DNA from: Amphiura filiformis | Taxonomy: Eukaryota > Echinodermata > Ophiuroidea > Amphilepidida > Amphiuridae | DNA: 64,000 nucleotides | Reading direction: 5' to 3' | Assembly (NCBI RefSeq): GCF_039555335.1 | Contig: NC_092628.1 | Location: forward strand, 97,964,536-98,028,535 | In this document: positions 47,901 to 62,900 of the stretch, one piece after another | How the letters are laid out: every line of letters begins with the position of its first letter | Numbering within the stretch: position 1 is the first letter of the stretch | Translations under genes and position numbers: made by a program | The notes under the pieces: generated by a model | What the model saw: only the letters and a program-made list of their open reading frames with translations | Told to the model about the DNA's origin: nothing | Databases searched by the model: none

Positions 47901-50900
47901 AATCAGGCACATAAAGTTAATTGCAAAGTGCATACATGTACACATAAAAGGGCGGTTCGATATAAGCTTCTGGCAGTGGCGTAGCGACAGGGGGGGCAAA
48001 GGGGGGCACGTGCCTGGGTGCCACCCTTAGGGGCGCCAATTGACCAATTCAGCATCGATTCTGCGCCTCCTAGCGATGAAAGTCAAAATTTTCACACGCT
48101 TCAAGCGCATACTAACAAGCTACTAGCGATGAAAGTCAAAATTTGCACGCGCTTCAGGCGCATTTCAGCACAAAATCATTTATCAATTTAAGGCTGATAT
48201 GCAACTTCATTATAACCAAAATTAATGAGTGATAGGCCCTATTTGTGCACACGGTTGTTTCAAAGAATGGGGAGGACTGCTATTATGTATCCTTAGCCCT
48301 GGGCGTCACAACCCCTAGCTACGCCACTGGCTTGTGGCTCATGCGCAAAAAAGCATTAATGTTTTTTAACAAACATAAGGTAACCAAAGAATACATGCAC
48401 TCACTTGTTCACACACTAGTTGGATAAGAGATATCAGGCATAAGTTGACATTATACTGATATTGAATACAGTTTACATCTTTCATTAGTGTATGTACGTA
48501 TCCTTTGATATACACATTGGATGAATCAAATGAGATGATTTGAGCTGAAAAAGAGGGTAAACATTCAACAAACTAGCAAAAATTACATTTTGTATTTCAT
48601 ATGTATTAACTGCTTTCAATCCAACCTAACTTTGCTATTAAGCCTGATAATGCCCCACCCTCATATGACACCTGTATGGATGGTAAGGAGGGTGATAAGG
48701 GTCAGGATACCAAACCATCTGCACCTGTCGCAGGTAGGAAGATGATAATGAATGGAGGGAGGATACTTGTATAGATATTATATTAACAAAGAGGGAAGCT
48801 GTCAAATCTATGCCGACAGAAATGGCTGGTGGTTGAGTTGGCAAGATCTCCTTTTATTCATAATGATGTGCAGTAATTGGAAGTGTTATTATACTTGGCT
48901 GTCAAGTAGATAATCAGGGAATAGAAATTTGTTGGTTCTATCTTGCCAATGAGGTTGAACCAAAGAGTACCAACTGCATCATACGTGTGTGTTGCTAGTG
49001 GAGGACAGAATAGTGCACCTCCTGATTGCACCCGGACGGCCGAAATCTTTGATTCATAATATGTGGTTGTTTGCATTCTATGTGTAAAACATGCTTGATA
49101 CACACTACATGCACAAACCTTTGTGGTGCTCAAGCTTAAATATGCCGATTATCGGTCCATTTGAAGCTTTAGCAGATAAACAATGGCGGTAAACTTTTTG
49201 GCCTCCATGAGCAATAATCCAATATGGTGAATTTACCATACTGTTACACACAGGCAATTTTGGGCTGGTACTCCTTGGGTCTAACCTCTTTGGTTCTTGC
49301 AAGTTGCAATATAATATTTGTAGGAATCATTTTGACCCTAGTAAGCTACCTATGTTATGTAAACTTAGGAGAACAAAACTTTGATTCACACCAATCTTTT
49401 TATGAGAATCTTGTCCTAACATTGTTACAACAACAGTGCACAAACTGAGAGCCCTGCTTTAAGCTATAATATATATATTAGTTACTATTGAATGTCATTA
49501 TACCACCAGCCATAGATGTCAGCATGGGTTTTGAACAGACCTCTTTTGTGCTCAATATGATATTGTGATGCACAAGTTTGAACTGTTTTAATGAATTATT
49601 TTTGTATTGTATTTAACATGGTGGACTTGACAGGTTAAGAGGAGGCAACCAAGAAATGATAAAGAAAGAATGACGCTCTTGTACATACAGTACGTCACTC
49701 CTGTCAGACATCCATTGATTCATTTAACCCCCTGAGCATTACCTGCCGATATAAGATTGCCACTGATTGGTCAATTACATGATATCTTCACTTTAACCAC
49801 CAATCAGAATGGAGCTTTGCAAATAATTCACCCCAATTTTTTTGTGTGGTGAAATTATTCTAACAATGTTGCTGATTGGTCCAATTTATAATGAAAACTT
49901 CTTTTTGGCCAATCAGCAGGTAGTTCTCATGGGGTTAAGACAATAATAAAGTGCAACTCATATGTGGCATCCATTATTGTACAACCTAGCCAGAAAAACA
50001 GAACAGAAAATCAATATTGGCAGTGTTAGAAATAAAGGAGACCATGTGGCCAAAAGACTCTCAAAATTGATGAGGGCATTTAGATTTTCAAACCCAATGC
50101 CCTGAATGCCACAAATGACAAAAATGATTTTGGGCACATAGGTATACTTTCATGGTTAGCCTCTGTAACCTGTCAACATTTAAGCTTTAATCTTTATTTT
50201 GTTCAGTATACAATGCATGTAGAGAAAACGCAGATTTGTTTCACATATAATGTACACTACACATATTTGTCATAAACTGCTTTTCTAGTGCTTATCCTTT
50301 GTAACTGAGAGACATTGAAGAATAAGGAGCTGTTGATCTCCTAGTTGGGTAGCAGAATGCACCCAAACTGTTTTAATGTAACCGACAATGCCCCAATACA
50401 TTCAAGAATAAGTAGCCATCGATCTCCCAGTTTAAATCAGTGATGCTTGTACTGCTACATGTACAAGTAATAAATCAACTTACAATGAACAATGTACATT
50501 GCAAGTTAATGATTTGTTGGAAGCAAATACCAAATTAAACAAACAGACTTTTTGGCTGAAGTAGGACATGATACTGTATGTGATGTGTGAAACAAACCTG
50601 TGTTGTAAACAATGCATTTGCTTTTTATGTACTAGTAGTTGGTTGTATTTTGATCTCTAGTATCAATATGTATATCTCCCTCTATTAAACTGCAGGCTAG
50701 CTTGGGCCCACCATCACAGCCCCAGGAGACCGGTGGTGCCCTTATAGACTTTGGTGACACCTCCCCCGCCACTGCCGCACCCGGCCCGCCACCTGCCTAC
50801 CAACCCTCTCCCGCCGCTACTGCAAGTCTTACGCAACAACTTGCTGGCCTTGGTGAGCAAGGGGTGATCAATGCAAAACATAAATTGCTTGAAGGTCTAT

Positions 50901-53900
50901 TATTTTCATTTTATAAATGAACTATACCTTAGGAGGGTAGCAATGGGGAAATGGACAATCTTACAAGATTTCTTTGAATTTTTCATTTTGACTACTTTTT
51001 ATATCTGAATGTTTTTTCCTTTAAAGGCACTGTCAGTGATCAATTACCCTTATTTGGTTGTTTTCGGTCTTATCACTTGCCAGGTATAATAGCATAGCTA
51101 TTCTCTGTACAAAAATACACACATCTGATTTTTGGTGATTTTCTCAATTTAGCAAATTACTGATTGTGCCTTTAACTTCTCTGGCGAACTGTAATAAGAT
51201 TTTAGACAAAACAAGTGCCACAAGATGTGTGTGCCTGACTGCCTTATACCACATGTATACCAGAGGAGGTAGAGACTTTACAAATGTACCAATGTCAACA
51301 TTATTTATTCTAAAACTGGTTATAGTCCCTTTCCTTATGTTTATTTCGTGTAATTTTAGTTTCTTTATTGGGCTTTTTGTTCTGTTTTAGTTTAATTTAG
51401 TATTTCGGTTTGATTTTTTGATTTTATGATTATTTTGATTTTGATATTTTTGATTGTTTATTGTTTGTAAAGCTGTTGACACTGTTGTGGCGTTAGTTCA
51501 ACATTACCATGACACTTATAAACCTACAGCATGTTGCCTGAATACCTACCTGTGTGTTTAGCAACTGTGTCCTGTCAGTTACCTGAAATAAATAATCAAT
51601 TTTGTTTGATTAGATTCACTTGTTTGGAGTAGCTACATCAATTTGGCATCCTATCCGAGATGAAGTCAAGGCAGCAATTGGTTAATGATTCCAATACAGT
51701 TGTAATTAAATAAAAATTATACTGAGTAAACTCAGACACCATATAGCCTCATGTACAACACTATTGAAAATCTGCCGTCTGGGATCAATGGAATCCGCCA
51801 ATTGGAATATCACTCACAGGGATCAAAGGAAATGTACCTCTGGCATTTTCTGGTATCTTAACGTACAAACATTACAAGTTGCATATATAGTGCTGGATGT
51901 ATTATGTTAAAAACAGTAAATCTGAAATCAAAGTTTGATGAAGGTACAACTTTCATCCCTTTATGAGCAAAAACCAGGTGTTAGTTCTCAGGAATAAGTC
52001 AAAGCTGGATACGCACAAGGGTGTTGAAGAATAGTCCTCAACTCTAACTGTGTTCGGCCAAATTATTTGGAATGCATGCATCAACAAGTTACGCTCACAT
52101 GAATTCACAATAGCATGTGTCTCTCAATAATACGCAAGCACACTTGGTGTACATGTAGATGTTGCACCCAGCCCACTGATGCCCATAGAGCCTATATCGT
52201 ACTTTATCATTGACATAATTTGAGGTACCCACAGTACCTGAAATTATTCCAATGAGCTGCTTGTCTGAATTGGCACTTACACTTTGTCTGGAATTTTCGG
52301 TTTTAAATTGATATCGGTGGGTGTAACTCAATGATTTTCACAGATGAGAGTTGAGCTGGCCATTAATAGGATGTGTGACTGTAGCAAGTGCAAACAAGTG
52401 TGTTTAGTTGAACAGAATTAATATTTATTTCATTACATTTTTTACCTGGATGACTGACAGTATTTATGAATGTTCCTGTTTAGTATAAGGACTGCAAATA
52501 GATTTTGAGCTCACCAAAGGTTGTATGTATGTTTGTAGCACAGTATGTCTTGTTCACTAAGTGTAGAATCTGATGGAGATTGATTACAATAAATAGGGAG
52601 GAGGAGTTCAGTGATATTTACGAGAGCTGTAACATATTGAAAAATTCAAATTAAGTAGTTTCTGAACATGATAATAATACCCAATAGTAACCTGTTATTA
52701 GCATTATGAAGCACTATAAAATACACCTCTGTATATTTTACTTTGATAATTGATGACCAACAGTGATATTAAGGGATACAGGGATGATTGGAGATTGAAC
52801 AAATGTTTTCGGGATCGGATAGCAACTTTTGCACAGTAGATGGTAGACATCAGAAATAAAATTTGATGACCTTTTCGCTGTTTTAGAACAAAATCCATTA
52901 AGATATTATTCAATTTGTTTTACGGACTTAGGAGGATCTTTCCTATGAGAACGTCTCCTTGGTGCTACTCATACCTTTTGAATAGTTTTTCAGCATAGGT
53001 CTTAAAAAAACGTTCATGTAAAGCAATAGTTCCTAGTTAATGGTGTTTTGTTGATCACTTGATGATCTCAACAGAATTGGTGGGAGGCAGCACAGCAACG
53101 AATCAGACAAATGAGCCAGCAGCCGATGAATTTGATATGTTTGCACAGAGCCGGCAGATAACATTCCAGGATAGCAGAAACAGGTAATACAAGCTGTATC
53201 AAAATGTTTGGTACCCATCAGTTTTCATTGATAATCGATGAGTCTGACACATCAAAATTCAACATAAGATCCAAATAATTTGTAGATGAATTGTAAAACA
53301 AGTCATAAACTATACATTCTGGACATTTCCAGAGTATCCAATGTTGTATTTGGAAGAGGCAGACTTTTTCGATAAGCATTGAAATTGATGGGTACCAATC
53401 ATTTTGATACACCCTGTACAGCTGACATAAGAATGTGTTTCTGTATCATTGTATGGTGTACAAATTAGAGATCCATCAGTCCCAATCTACACTATTCCCC
53501 ATATGTCATTTGTTAGAATATTTACTAATAAGTAACCCCTACGAAGAAGAAGTTAGATACTGCGTTTCTCATGTCAAGAGAGACTATTCTTACTTCTTCA
53601 TGCATGCACATAAAGAATTTTGTGCAAATCCAATAGGGGTTGTAATCTCAAAGATGGGCATAAACATTTAGTTTTCTTCATATTTTGCAGATATTTCTGA
53701 ACAGAAAAAAGGTTTTAGGGCTTTTTTTTCTGATTTATCAACCAATTTTAAATGACTTCATAAAATTGTTGTTGGTCCATGACAGATCTCTAAAAGTCCA
53801 TTTAACTACATCCAGTACTATCTTAGAGGCTTGGAAGCTAGGAGTGATGCCACAGTGTGTGGTAAAGTCTTGTTGAAGATCTGTGTATGAAATAGATATG

Positions 53901-56900
53901 GAAGTTCCTCTCCCATGTGATGGTATTATGGAATTGTACCATCATTGTATGTTGTATGTGTGTGATTCTTTACATCATGCAAATGTGCGGATTTGGGGTT
54001 TGAACTTCGTCATGAGTGCAAATCAATTCTCACATTCTTGTAAACAGAGAATCAAAGTTATTTCTTGTCAAATTTTTAAAAATTAACCTAGCAACATGTT
54101 TGGAATAATAGAATGATTTTCTGAAACGTTTGTCAAACAACAAACAGATTCTCACTGTTATGTACTTCTCAAGGATTCTTTTGAATGATTTTCCTAAACC
54201 TTTCTTATCAATTAAATAATCCATATTAGGTTCTAACTTGTGATATTTTTCTGTGTCTTTCTTTCAGTGGTTCAACATATCAAGATAATACAAATGTAGA
54301 TCAGGCAGGTGGAACTTTGGGTAATTTTGTACAAGGCAAAGCGAACCCTAACCCATTCCAAGCTACTCAACCTACCCAGGTAAGCCTCCCTTTGTAATCA
54401 ACATTATTGTCAACTCTTAGTACTTAATCTAGTAGAGTCAATGACATCAAATGTGTTAGGCAGCTGTCTTGTGCACACTGCTATGGGTGTCTATAAATGT
54501 GTGGGTATGCCAGCTCTTTGAGTGAACCTTCAAGATGAGAAGCTATGCCCAATGAAATGTTCATTGTCTACACTGACTGCACTAGATGAAAGGCATTCTT
54601 GACCCTTTGCATAGATCTTACATATTGCTGCTAAAAGTGTATTTTGTTTTTCGTACATTTCTTGTACGCATTAACACAATACGCCAGAATGCCTTACTAA
54701 AGTATGTGTGCAAAAGGTGTAGGGAACACAACATACACTTTCAAGTGGAACCTCATTTTGAGATGACTACATTGTATGCAAAGGGACAATATAGCAGTAC
54801 TATTTGTGACTCGGGTCACCCAGAAACTGTGAATTCAAATGTTTGAAGCAGCAAGTCTTCATGTATACGTCATGTGACATGCCGCGTACACAGGTTTGCT
54901 CTCTTAGTATTGCATACAACTCTGACAAGAGAGACAACATCTCAGCATCCTTGTTGTTAAACATTCAGTGCAGTTGACTCCTCTCTGTGCTGTTGACTGT
55001 AGAGTGAATTCAAATAGTCACACAAGCAATAAGGGCAGCCCATGAAGTTCATACATGTAGCTTTTGTTGTTTTAATTTTCAGGTCATGTTTTACAGTGTC
55101 AAAATAAGTGTCGTAGTATTAGTCACTCATATAGTATCAATGCTATTTGTTATGTTATAGATATACACATTTGTTTATTTTTGTGCACATACATCAAATC
55201 AGATTACAGTTTGAGTAGAAACTATAAAACCTAAATAGTTAGTAATAGTGTTGTAGGCCATCATAAGTCAGTTATTGTATAATCTATATTTTTCACCCTG
55301 ATGTGGATGTGACGTCAGTGTACATTTCATTGGACAGTTTCAAATCGCAGGCATTTGCTCAAGGTGCTGGCATATTTATACACATATACATAAAGACGCC
55401 ACATATAATAATATAAAATAATAAAATAATTGATTAGTAGATCAACAAGTATGTATAAGTTATCATGATCATTTAGCATATTGTACATGTTTTATGTTCA
55501 AGTAGTTGTTAACAGCATTTTATTCACAGATTTAACTTCTAACTGTTTGTATTCACTCTTTGTTTTGCACCATGTTTTATTTTTGTCCACACTCATCTAT
55601 TCATCCCATGATCAATCAACCTCCCATTTACACTACTATACCACCAAAACCTATCAACCACAACATCAGAATGTTGCTGAAACAATAGAGGTAAGCATGT
55701 GGAATGTTGCTTTTACTTTAAAAATCTTTTCCAAATTAGGACTGACTTTTAGTAAAGTTTTGCATTATGGAGTGCAATTTTTTTGCTTGGATTGCAGTGC
55801 TTGCAGTGCTTACTTTAATATGGAAATCAGGCAGCTACTTTCCTGGGAAATATTTTTATATTTGGAGGGAAATTTGACTGATCCTCCTGGGAAACAAATG
55901 TTCTTTTCTAGGCTTGATCTCTTGGGCATAAATCAGCAATCATGCAGATGAAAGAAAAAAACTCATCCATGACTGTGGTTACATTACATTGAAATCTGAC
56001 TGTATAAATGGTCATTTTCACGTTGCTTTGATTTTTACAAATTTGTCAAGTAGAGTTTGGTTCATGAGTTTAACACACACAAATTTGAACTTTGGTCATA
56101 TAATAACATTAAGGCATGTCATGAACTAACACACACACACAAAGATCTCCATCATTGGATATTGCACAATTTATCACAAAAATAACCACTAATACAGTAA
56201 GACATTTTTATGGATGATTCATCAAATCAGCCCAACATGAAGGGAAATTGAGGTTACTTAACCCAAATTCTCAAAGCGCTTTTTGGGTTAATGGAAGGGA
56301 AAGAAAGAAGGAAGAAAGAGAGAAGATGAGAAAAAAGCTGTTTGTTTTGGTCAGGATTTTAACCACAGACCTCTCGCATGTCAAGCACTAGGTCGGTGAC
56401 CTGTAGCCACAGCATTCTCACTGGCCTTGCCAATGAATTTGGATGTATATGACATACGGTAATTGCGTCATCGTATTACATGGGATGCATGCATGTGCAG
56501 TGGCTTGGTGCTGTAGTATATTGTAGTATGCAGGATGGTAAGGGTTAATAGTAAGAATGTGGAATGAGCTCTTCCAGTTTAAATCTGTACACCCCTTAGG
56601 GAAGATATGATCTTAATCCCTCACACAGGGGGTGTAGATTTCAAAATGTCACCCATTATTTAGGTAACCCCATTTAAATCCATAGATTTCATCTGGAATA
56701 GGGGTGCATGGTTTCAACTGGAACAGGCCAATGGTGCTTTTACTTTAAGAAATATTTTCTTGAGACTAACTTTTGGGCAAGTTTAGTATTGTGGAGTGCG
56801 CTCTTTTCTTGCTTGGATTGCAGTGCTTACTTTCTCCTTTTGTTCATAGGATATGAGCAGCAATCATGTTGATGAAAAAAAACCATACAACATGCTCTGC

Positions 56901-59900
56901 ACTCATCCATGAATGTATTTAGCTTTTATTGAAATCTGATAATTAATAGAGGATTTATTATAGCTTCTTATTCATCCAACTGTTGATGAATTTATATGGG
57001 CTAAGATTAGATCTAGAGAATTATCGTTGTTAAGTTTATAATTTGCCCAAATTTGGGACTGATTTTTGGTCAAGTTTTGCATGATGGATTCTCTCAATGA
57101 GCATTGCCAGCAATGGGCTATTCCAGTTGAAAACCATACACTCCATATGGAAGACATGACCTTAATCTCCTGCACAGGTTTGTAGATTTCAAATGGAGTC
57201 ACCCATTCAGGTAACCCCATTTTAAATTCACACTCCCTGTTTGGAAGATTAAGATTATGTCTTTCATAGGTGTGTATGGATTGCAACTGGAATAGCCCAA
57301 TTGTTTTATGACAATATTTGAGTGCACATTTCAGGGGGTGGATCCAGGAATTTTCAATAGAGGGGGCGCCAAGCCACCACCGCCGCTGCTGCGGCTCGGC
57401 GCCCATACAAAGTCAGGCGCCGATCTGCAAAAAATAGAGGGGGCGCGCCGGGTGCGCCCCCCTCTAAATCCGCCACTGCATTTTAATTTACATGATACAT
57501 TAGATTATGAAAAAGCCCATACTTACCAAAACATATACAGCTATAGGCAAAAAAAAATGTTTGATTGACCTTACCCAACCTGCCCGACCCTTTATATTTG
57601 TATTTATTTTGAGGAAAAGAAAAAGGAAGGTAATTTAATTTGATGTACCGTATTCATTCAAATAAGCGCCCATGCCCCAATAAGCGCCCACCTGGGGTAT
57701 TTTCAATTTGCTAAAGGGTACCATTAATGTGGAAGTGACAGATAGACGTCGATACAGTGAAATAGCTGGGATTAGAAGTCCTGTGTAAACTTGCAATACA
57801 TTTTCTGCATCAGAAAAGCTACTAGAACGTCTCAAGACCCTTTTATAATGTATGTAAATTTGTTTCTAATAAACGCCTGTTAGGAAAAAATTAGGCAAAC
57901 CATGTAAAAAATAAGCGCCCACCCAGAATGACTTTGTTAAGCGCCCTGGGCGCTTATTGGAATGAAAACGGTACATATATTATGATAAGATATGCTCTAA
58001 AAATGAAACAAAGTAGTTTGTGACTGTTTGCTTTAGTCAAAAGTAAAGAAAATGTGCATTTAAACCATCTCATGATATCCTGCTTGTATCACTCTAATTT
58101 GAAAAAAGGTAAGATTTAGTAGTCTTTTACTCAATTAAAATAAATAAATAAAACAAAATCTGACCTACTCTCTGGTATTTCCCAGATCCTAGCTATGCAT
58201 CAATATTTCTGGAAAATCATTTGCTAGTTTATAGATAGCTAATCTGTCTATCAGATCAATACCTACCTTATAATGGAATGGTGTAATTAGTTTGGCAAAT
58301 TACAGAAAATTGCAGTGGTGTTGATCATGTGAGGGGTGCTATAGGTCAAAAGCAGTATATAACATTAATACTCTTTATACAACACCTTTCTGAACTACTC
58401 TAAATGTACTACTGTCATGATATTAGGTCGTATATTCAAATATCCAAAGAGCAGTAAAATGTCAAAAGTGTTTGTATGTTTAAAGGTATTAAAACCAATC
58501 GTTAATGCCCCCCCCCCCCAGTTAGATAACTACTTAAAGTATGTTATAGGCCTACCTGTTTTGGGACAACATTTGAGATGTTATTTATGCGTAATACTTG
58601 GACAAGCAAGTTAAACTTATTGAATGTAGAGCCAATCTTGTCTTTGTTATGTAACTGTAGATAATTTATTTCAACTAATACAATTGTCTAAATATTTCAC
58701 CACCATAGGAGGACAGTGATGCAGTAATGTTTGTAAGAAGGCTACTTCTTAGTCCATATTATCTCAGTTTATCTCCCTTATTTTCTTGTGTTGCATGTTA
58801 CTTTTGTTGCACTACCAGTTGAAGTTGTGCATGATGTGTTTGCCAGTTTTTTATCATTTCAGAAATGGGGTAGTTTAAGTTTACTTTTAACTTTGAAGGG
58901 GAAAAGTGTAGTTTTAGTTTGCTTTTATCATGGAAGAAAAAAGGTGTAGTATTAGTTTACTTTTATCTTGGAAGAAAAAAGGTGTAGTATTAGTTTACTT
59001 TTATCTTGAAAATAAAAAAGTATAGTTTTACTTTACTTTTATCTTGGAAGGCAAAAAAGTGTAGTTTTAGTTAACCTTTATCTTGGAAAGCGAAAAGGAA
59101 TTGTTTTAATTTACTTTATCTTGGAAAGCAATAAGCTACTATAATTTACAGATCTTAACTGTACTTGGTGTAGGATATTCTTTCAGTAGATTCATTTGTT
59201 ATTTATTCCCACATAAACATTCTGTTTCATGTTTTTGTTTAGTAAAATGCAAGAATTTATTTGTACCATGCTCGTTAATCAGTTATCTGTATTTATCAAT
59301 ATATCATAGCTATTCATATTGTTCATAAATCAGCTGACCTAAAAATGAAATAACCAATACATTCCACTCTAGTTCCAATCATTGGCCAAATCCTGATTCA
59401 TCCCTAAAAGCATGAGCTTTAAGTTTTCCAGGTTACCAATTGTAATGTAATCATGCAGAAAATAAGAACAATGTGACACGTACAGACAGATAGCCACATA
59501 CTACTGTGCTCTCTGAATATATATATAATGCATGGAATGATGTATGTCTTATAGGTAACCATTGACTGTAAGAACATTTTAAACAAATGATTCAGGTGCA
59601 CACAGCTGAATCCTTTGCTACAAGCTGTCATGCTGATTTTTGGCATGAAATTGTCAATGATATTCATTGCTTCTTTGAACTCCTTGTTAATGGTTTCAGG
59701 TGAAAACGTCCGATTTGTTGAAAACATTTCATTATCTCTACCTGCCTTCCCTATTATGCATGAAGGTGTAGTGTACTGAATCAAACACTGTTATTTGATG
59801 ACTTGATGGTATTGAACGTTGGTGCTCATGATCAGGCATAAATGCTGATCAACATTGATGTATGAAATCTCTTATGGGAGAACTTCAAGTGGCAATATTC

Positions 59901-62900
59901 TACTTCAGTTTCAAATGACAGTTGACCAAAAGTAGCCCTTACCTCTTATAAACATACCAACCTATACCATATTTCACCGTGATGTGGCAGTGACGTCAGT
60001 GCGCATTACATTGGGTGTAGCTTCAAACCGCTAGCATTCATTCAAAGTGCTGGTGTGCACATGCTTAAAGACGCCGCATAGATGTGCATGCAAAACAGTT
60101 GCTTCAACATGTTGACGTCGCCGCCATATCAGGGTGAAAATGGTATAGTAATAGTGAGTTAGCTATCCTTTTATAACCTGTTTACCATGCTCACACAGAC
60201 TTGTAGATTCTCTTGTAGTTATTGGTTTGTCTCGTCTATTTCAGGGGCTCCCTGGTGGTCCAGAAGATGTAGATGAGATGGAGAAATGGTTACAAGCAAG
60301 TGATTTGGTAAGTTACCTTTCTACAACCTCTCTCATAATTCCTTTAGCATGTACCATGTGTACCACATAAATAAGGAATAGATGTGGTCCTGATTGGCTA
60401 ATTGAATGATGTCAGGAAATATTAGCACTTAGTTGAACAAGGCATGTAGCATCACTTGGCCTGGTTCTTTTCATGCAATATGTGACCTGTCACGGCGAAT
60501 GAGCCGTAAATTCCTCCCCCTGTCAAAATTGTTTTATTTTGCGTTTAGAAAATAAACATCATAAGCTTTAAAATGGTATATTATTTGACTTCAAAAGATA
60601 TCCAGAAGCGGGGTTATGGTTTGTTAAACTTTGCTCCTTCAACAAAATGGTAGCTTTTTTTCGTTTCTACGTGTGTCTCTTTTTCCACATTGCTGGCAAT
60701 AAATATCAAACAGTCATAATTGGCGGTCATATCAAATCATCCCCAAGTCAACAAGGTTCAAGAAAGTTCTCTCATTGTTAATTGTTGGTTATACATACCT
60801 ATACAAAATACAATGCCTGGTAACCCACCACTTGAACAGGATTTAGCCAAAGCAAACAAAGACCAGAGCCATCTAAGGTAGAAGCTTATTATCCTCTTCA
60901 ATAATAGGATTATTGATTGGTGCTTGACTATCAAAATGAGATAGATGTTGCGCCAGCTGGAGATGCAGATGAATACGACCTGCATACACATTTTACACTC
61001 TAACTCAGAATACAATTTAGGGAATTTACGGCTCATTCGAGCTGTACGGTCACATATAAACAGAGCATGTGAGTTGGCAAGTGTGGAGGGGTCTTGCTGA
61101 GAAATGATGTACCATAAGGGCACAACTGATATATTATTAATTTCAAGATAAAGGACAATGACTTTGCTTAGTTTGCATTTATTTGTTCATGTACACCAAT
61201 TTTAAGGTTTGATTTGAGGTTAAGGGTTAGTGAAATGTGGGTAATTCTGATGTTTTACCAAAAAACATTCCAGTCAATCAATGTAACGTCTCTAGGGTTC
61301 ATGCATGATTATGAGAACTATTTCACTTTTGGTATCATCATTCCTTTGTGTAACTCTCTCTCCTTGGAGTGGGAAATAGATTGATAGTGCTAAATGTTGG
61401 CTTCCAGATATTGTGAATATTGTGTGAAATTCAAATAATTTTCAGGGTAGGTTTATGTTGTAATCGCTCTTTTTAACATCTAATGTATAGGGGTAGCTAC
61501 ATGTACACTTGGATTGGGAACCCCTTACTGTGTCACTAAATTGCATGTTTATACCACCTGCTAAATAACCTACCATATCCCCGGGGGTCACTCCCATTGT
61601 GGCCTGTACACCATCCGCGATAATCAACTTTTGAAAAGCACCCTAAACAAGGATTTAACCCTTGGCTAAAACGACACCCTAAACAGGGATTTCATTCCTA
61701 ACATCAAATTTCATACCCTAAATTTCATTTCAGCGTGATTTAGCAATTGCAATTTTGCTACCCTTTTTTCCAATTTTTCATGTTTTGACACCCTAAACGC
61801 GACACGCAGTATCGTGCCTACCCACTAAAAATCGACCCTTTTACGCGTTTTCATTATCGCGGATGGTGTACAGGCTACAATGGGAGTGACCCCCCCTGGA
61901 CCATATCCAGCATTATTTGTCCTCAATCCCAAGGTGTCATTTTGTTGTCCATACACACATGGGACTTTTAATTTTCTGATGTAAAGTAACACCATCTTCC
62001 TTCATAGCAATAACTCATCCTGTAACTATTTGCATTTTCCAGTCAAAGGCAGAAGACGGGTTTGCAGCAGCTAATACTCACCAACCTGAGGAACCAGAGG
62101 GAGGTATCACAAGCTCAGGTCAGTGTCATACCTAAATCAGGGATCCGTCAGGCCCAAACTACATTATTCCCCACATGTTGTTTTAAATGCACTTTTAGAA
62201 TATTTACTCATGTAGTGACTAAATAACCCCTACAATGAATAAGCTATACCATTTTTCACGCTGATGTGGCAGTGGCATCGACACGTTGAGGCAGCTGTTT
62301 CATGTGCGCATCTATGTGGAGTCTTTAAGCATATTCATGCATACACCAGCACTTTGAGCATCCGCTAGCAAACTTGAAGCTGCGCCTGATAAAATGTGCA
62401 TTGATGTCACTGGCACATCAGGGTGAAAAATGGTAGAGACACTGCATTTTTATGTCAAGAGAGTTCTCTATACTGGGGTGTCAGGAATACTGTGCATATC
62501 CAATAGGAGATGTAATCTTAAAAGATGGACATAACCTTTCAGTTTTCTTCACATTTTGTTTGCATTTCTGAAACAAAAGTTGTTTAAGGGTATTTCCTGT
62601 TCTATCAACCATTTTTAAGCAACTTCAGACAATTTTACAGATTTTTTTGGGTCCTTGGATCTCTGAAAGTCCCTTAAAGATTACAGGAACCACCATATCT
62701 GGTTTTCATGCTTGGGGACAAAGTAGTGTTTTTCCATATTGTTAACAAAAGCCAATGTTATTACATAATCATGGTTGTTTTAGGTGTTCATTCATAATTT
62801 TCTTCAAATTATCTTACCCTCTATGTGCGGCAAAATTTTGGTCACTGTTAAAGCTTAGTATTTGAAAACTGCCTTACAGGACCAGAGTTTAAATGTTTGT

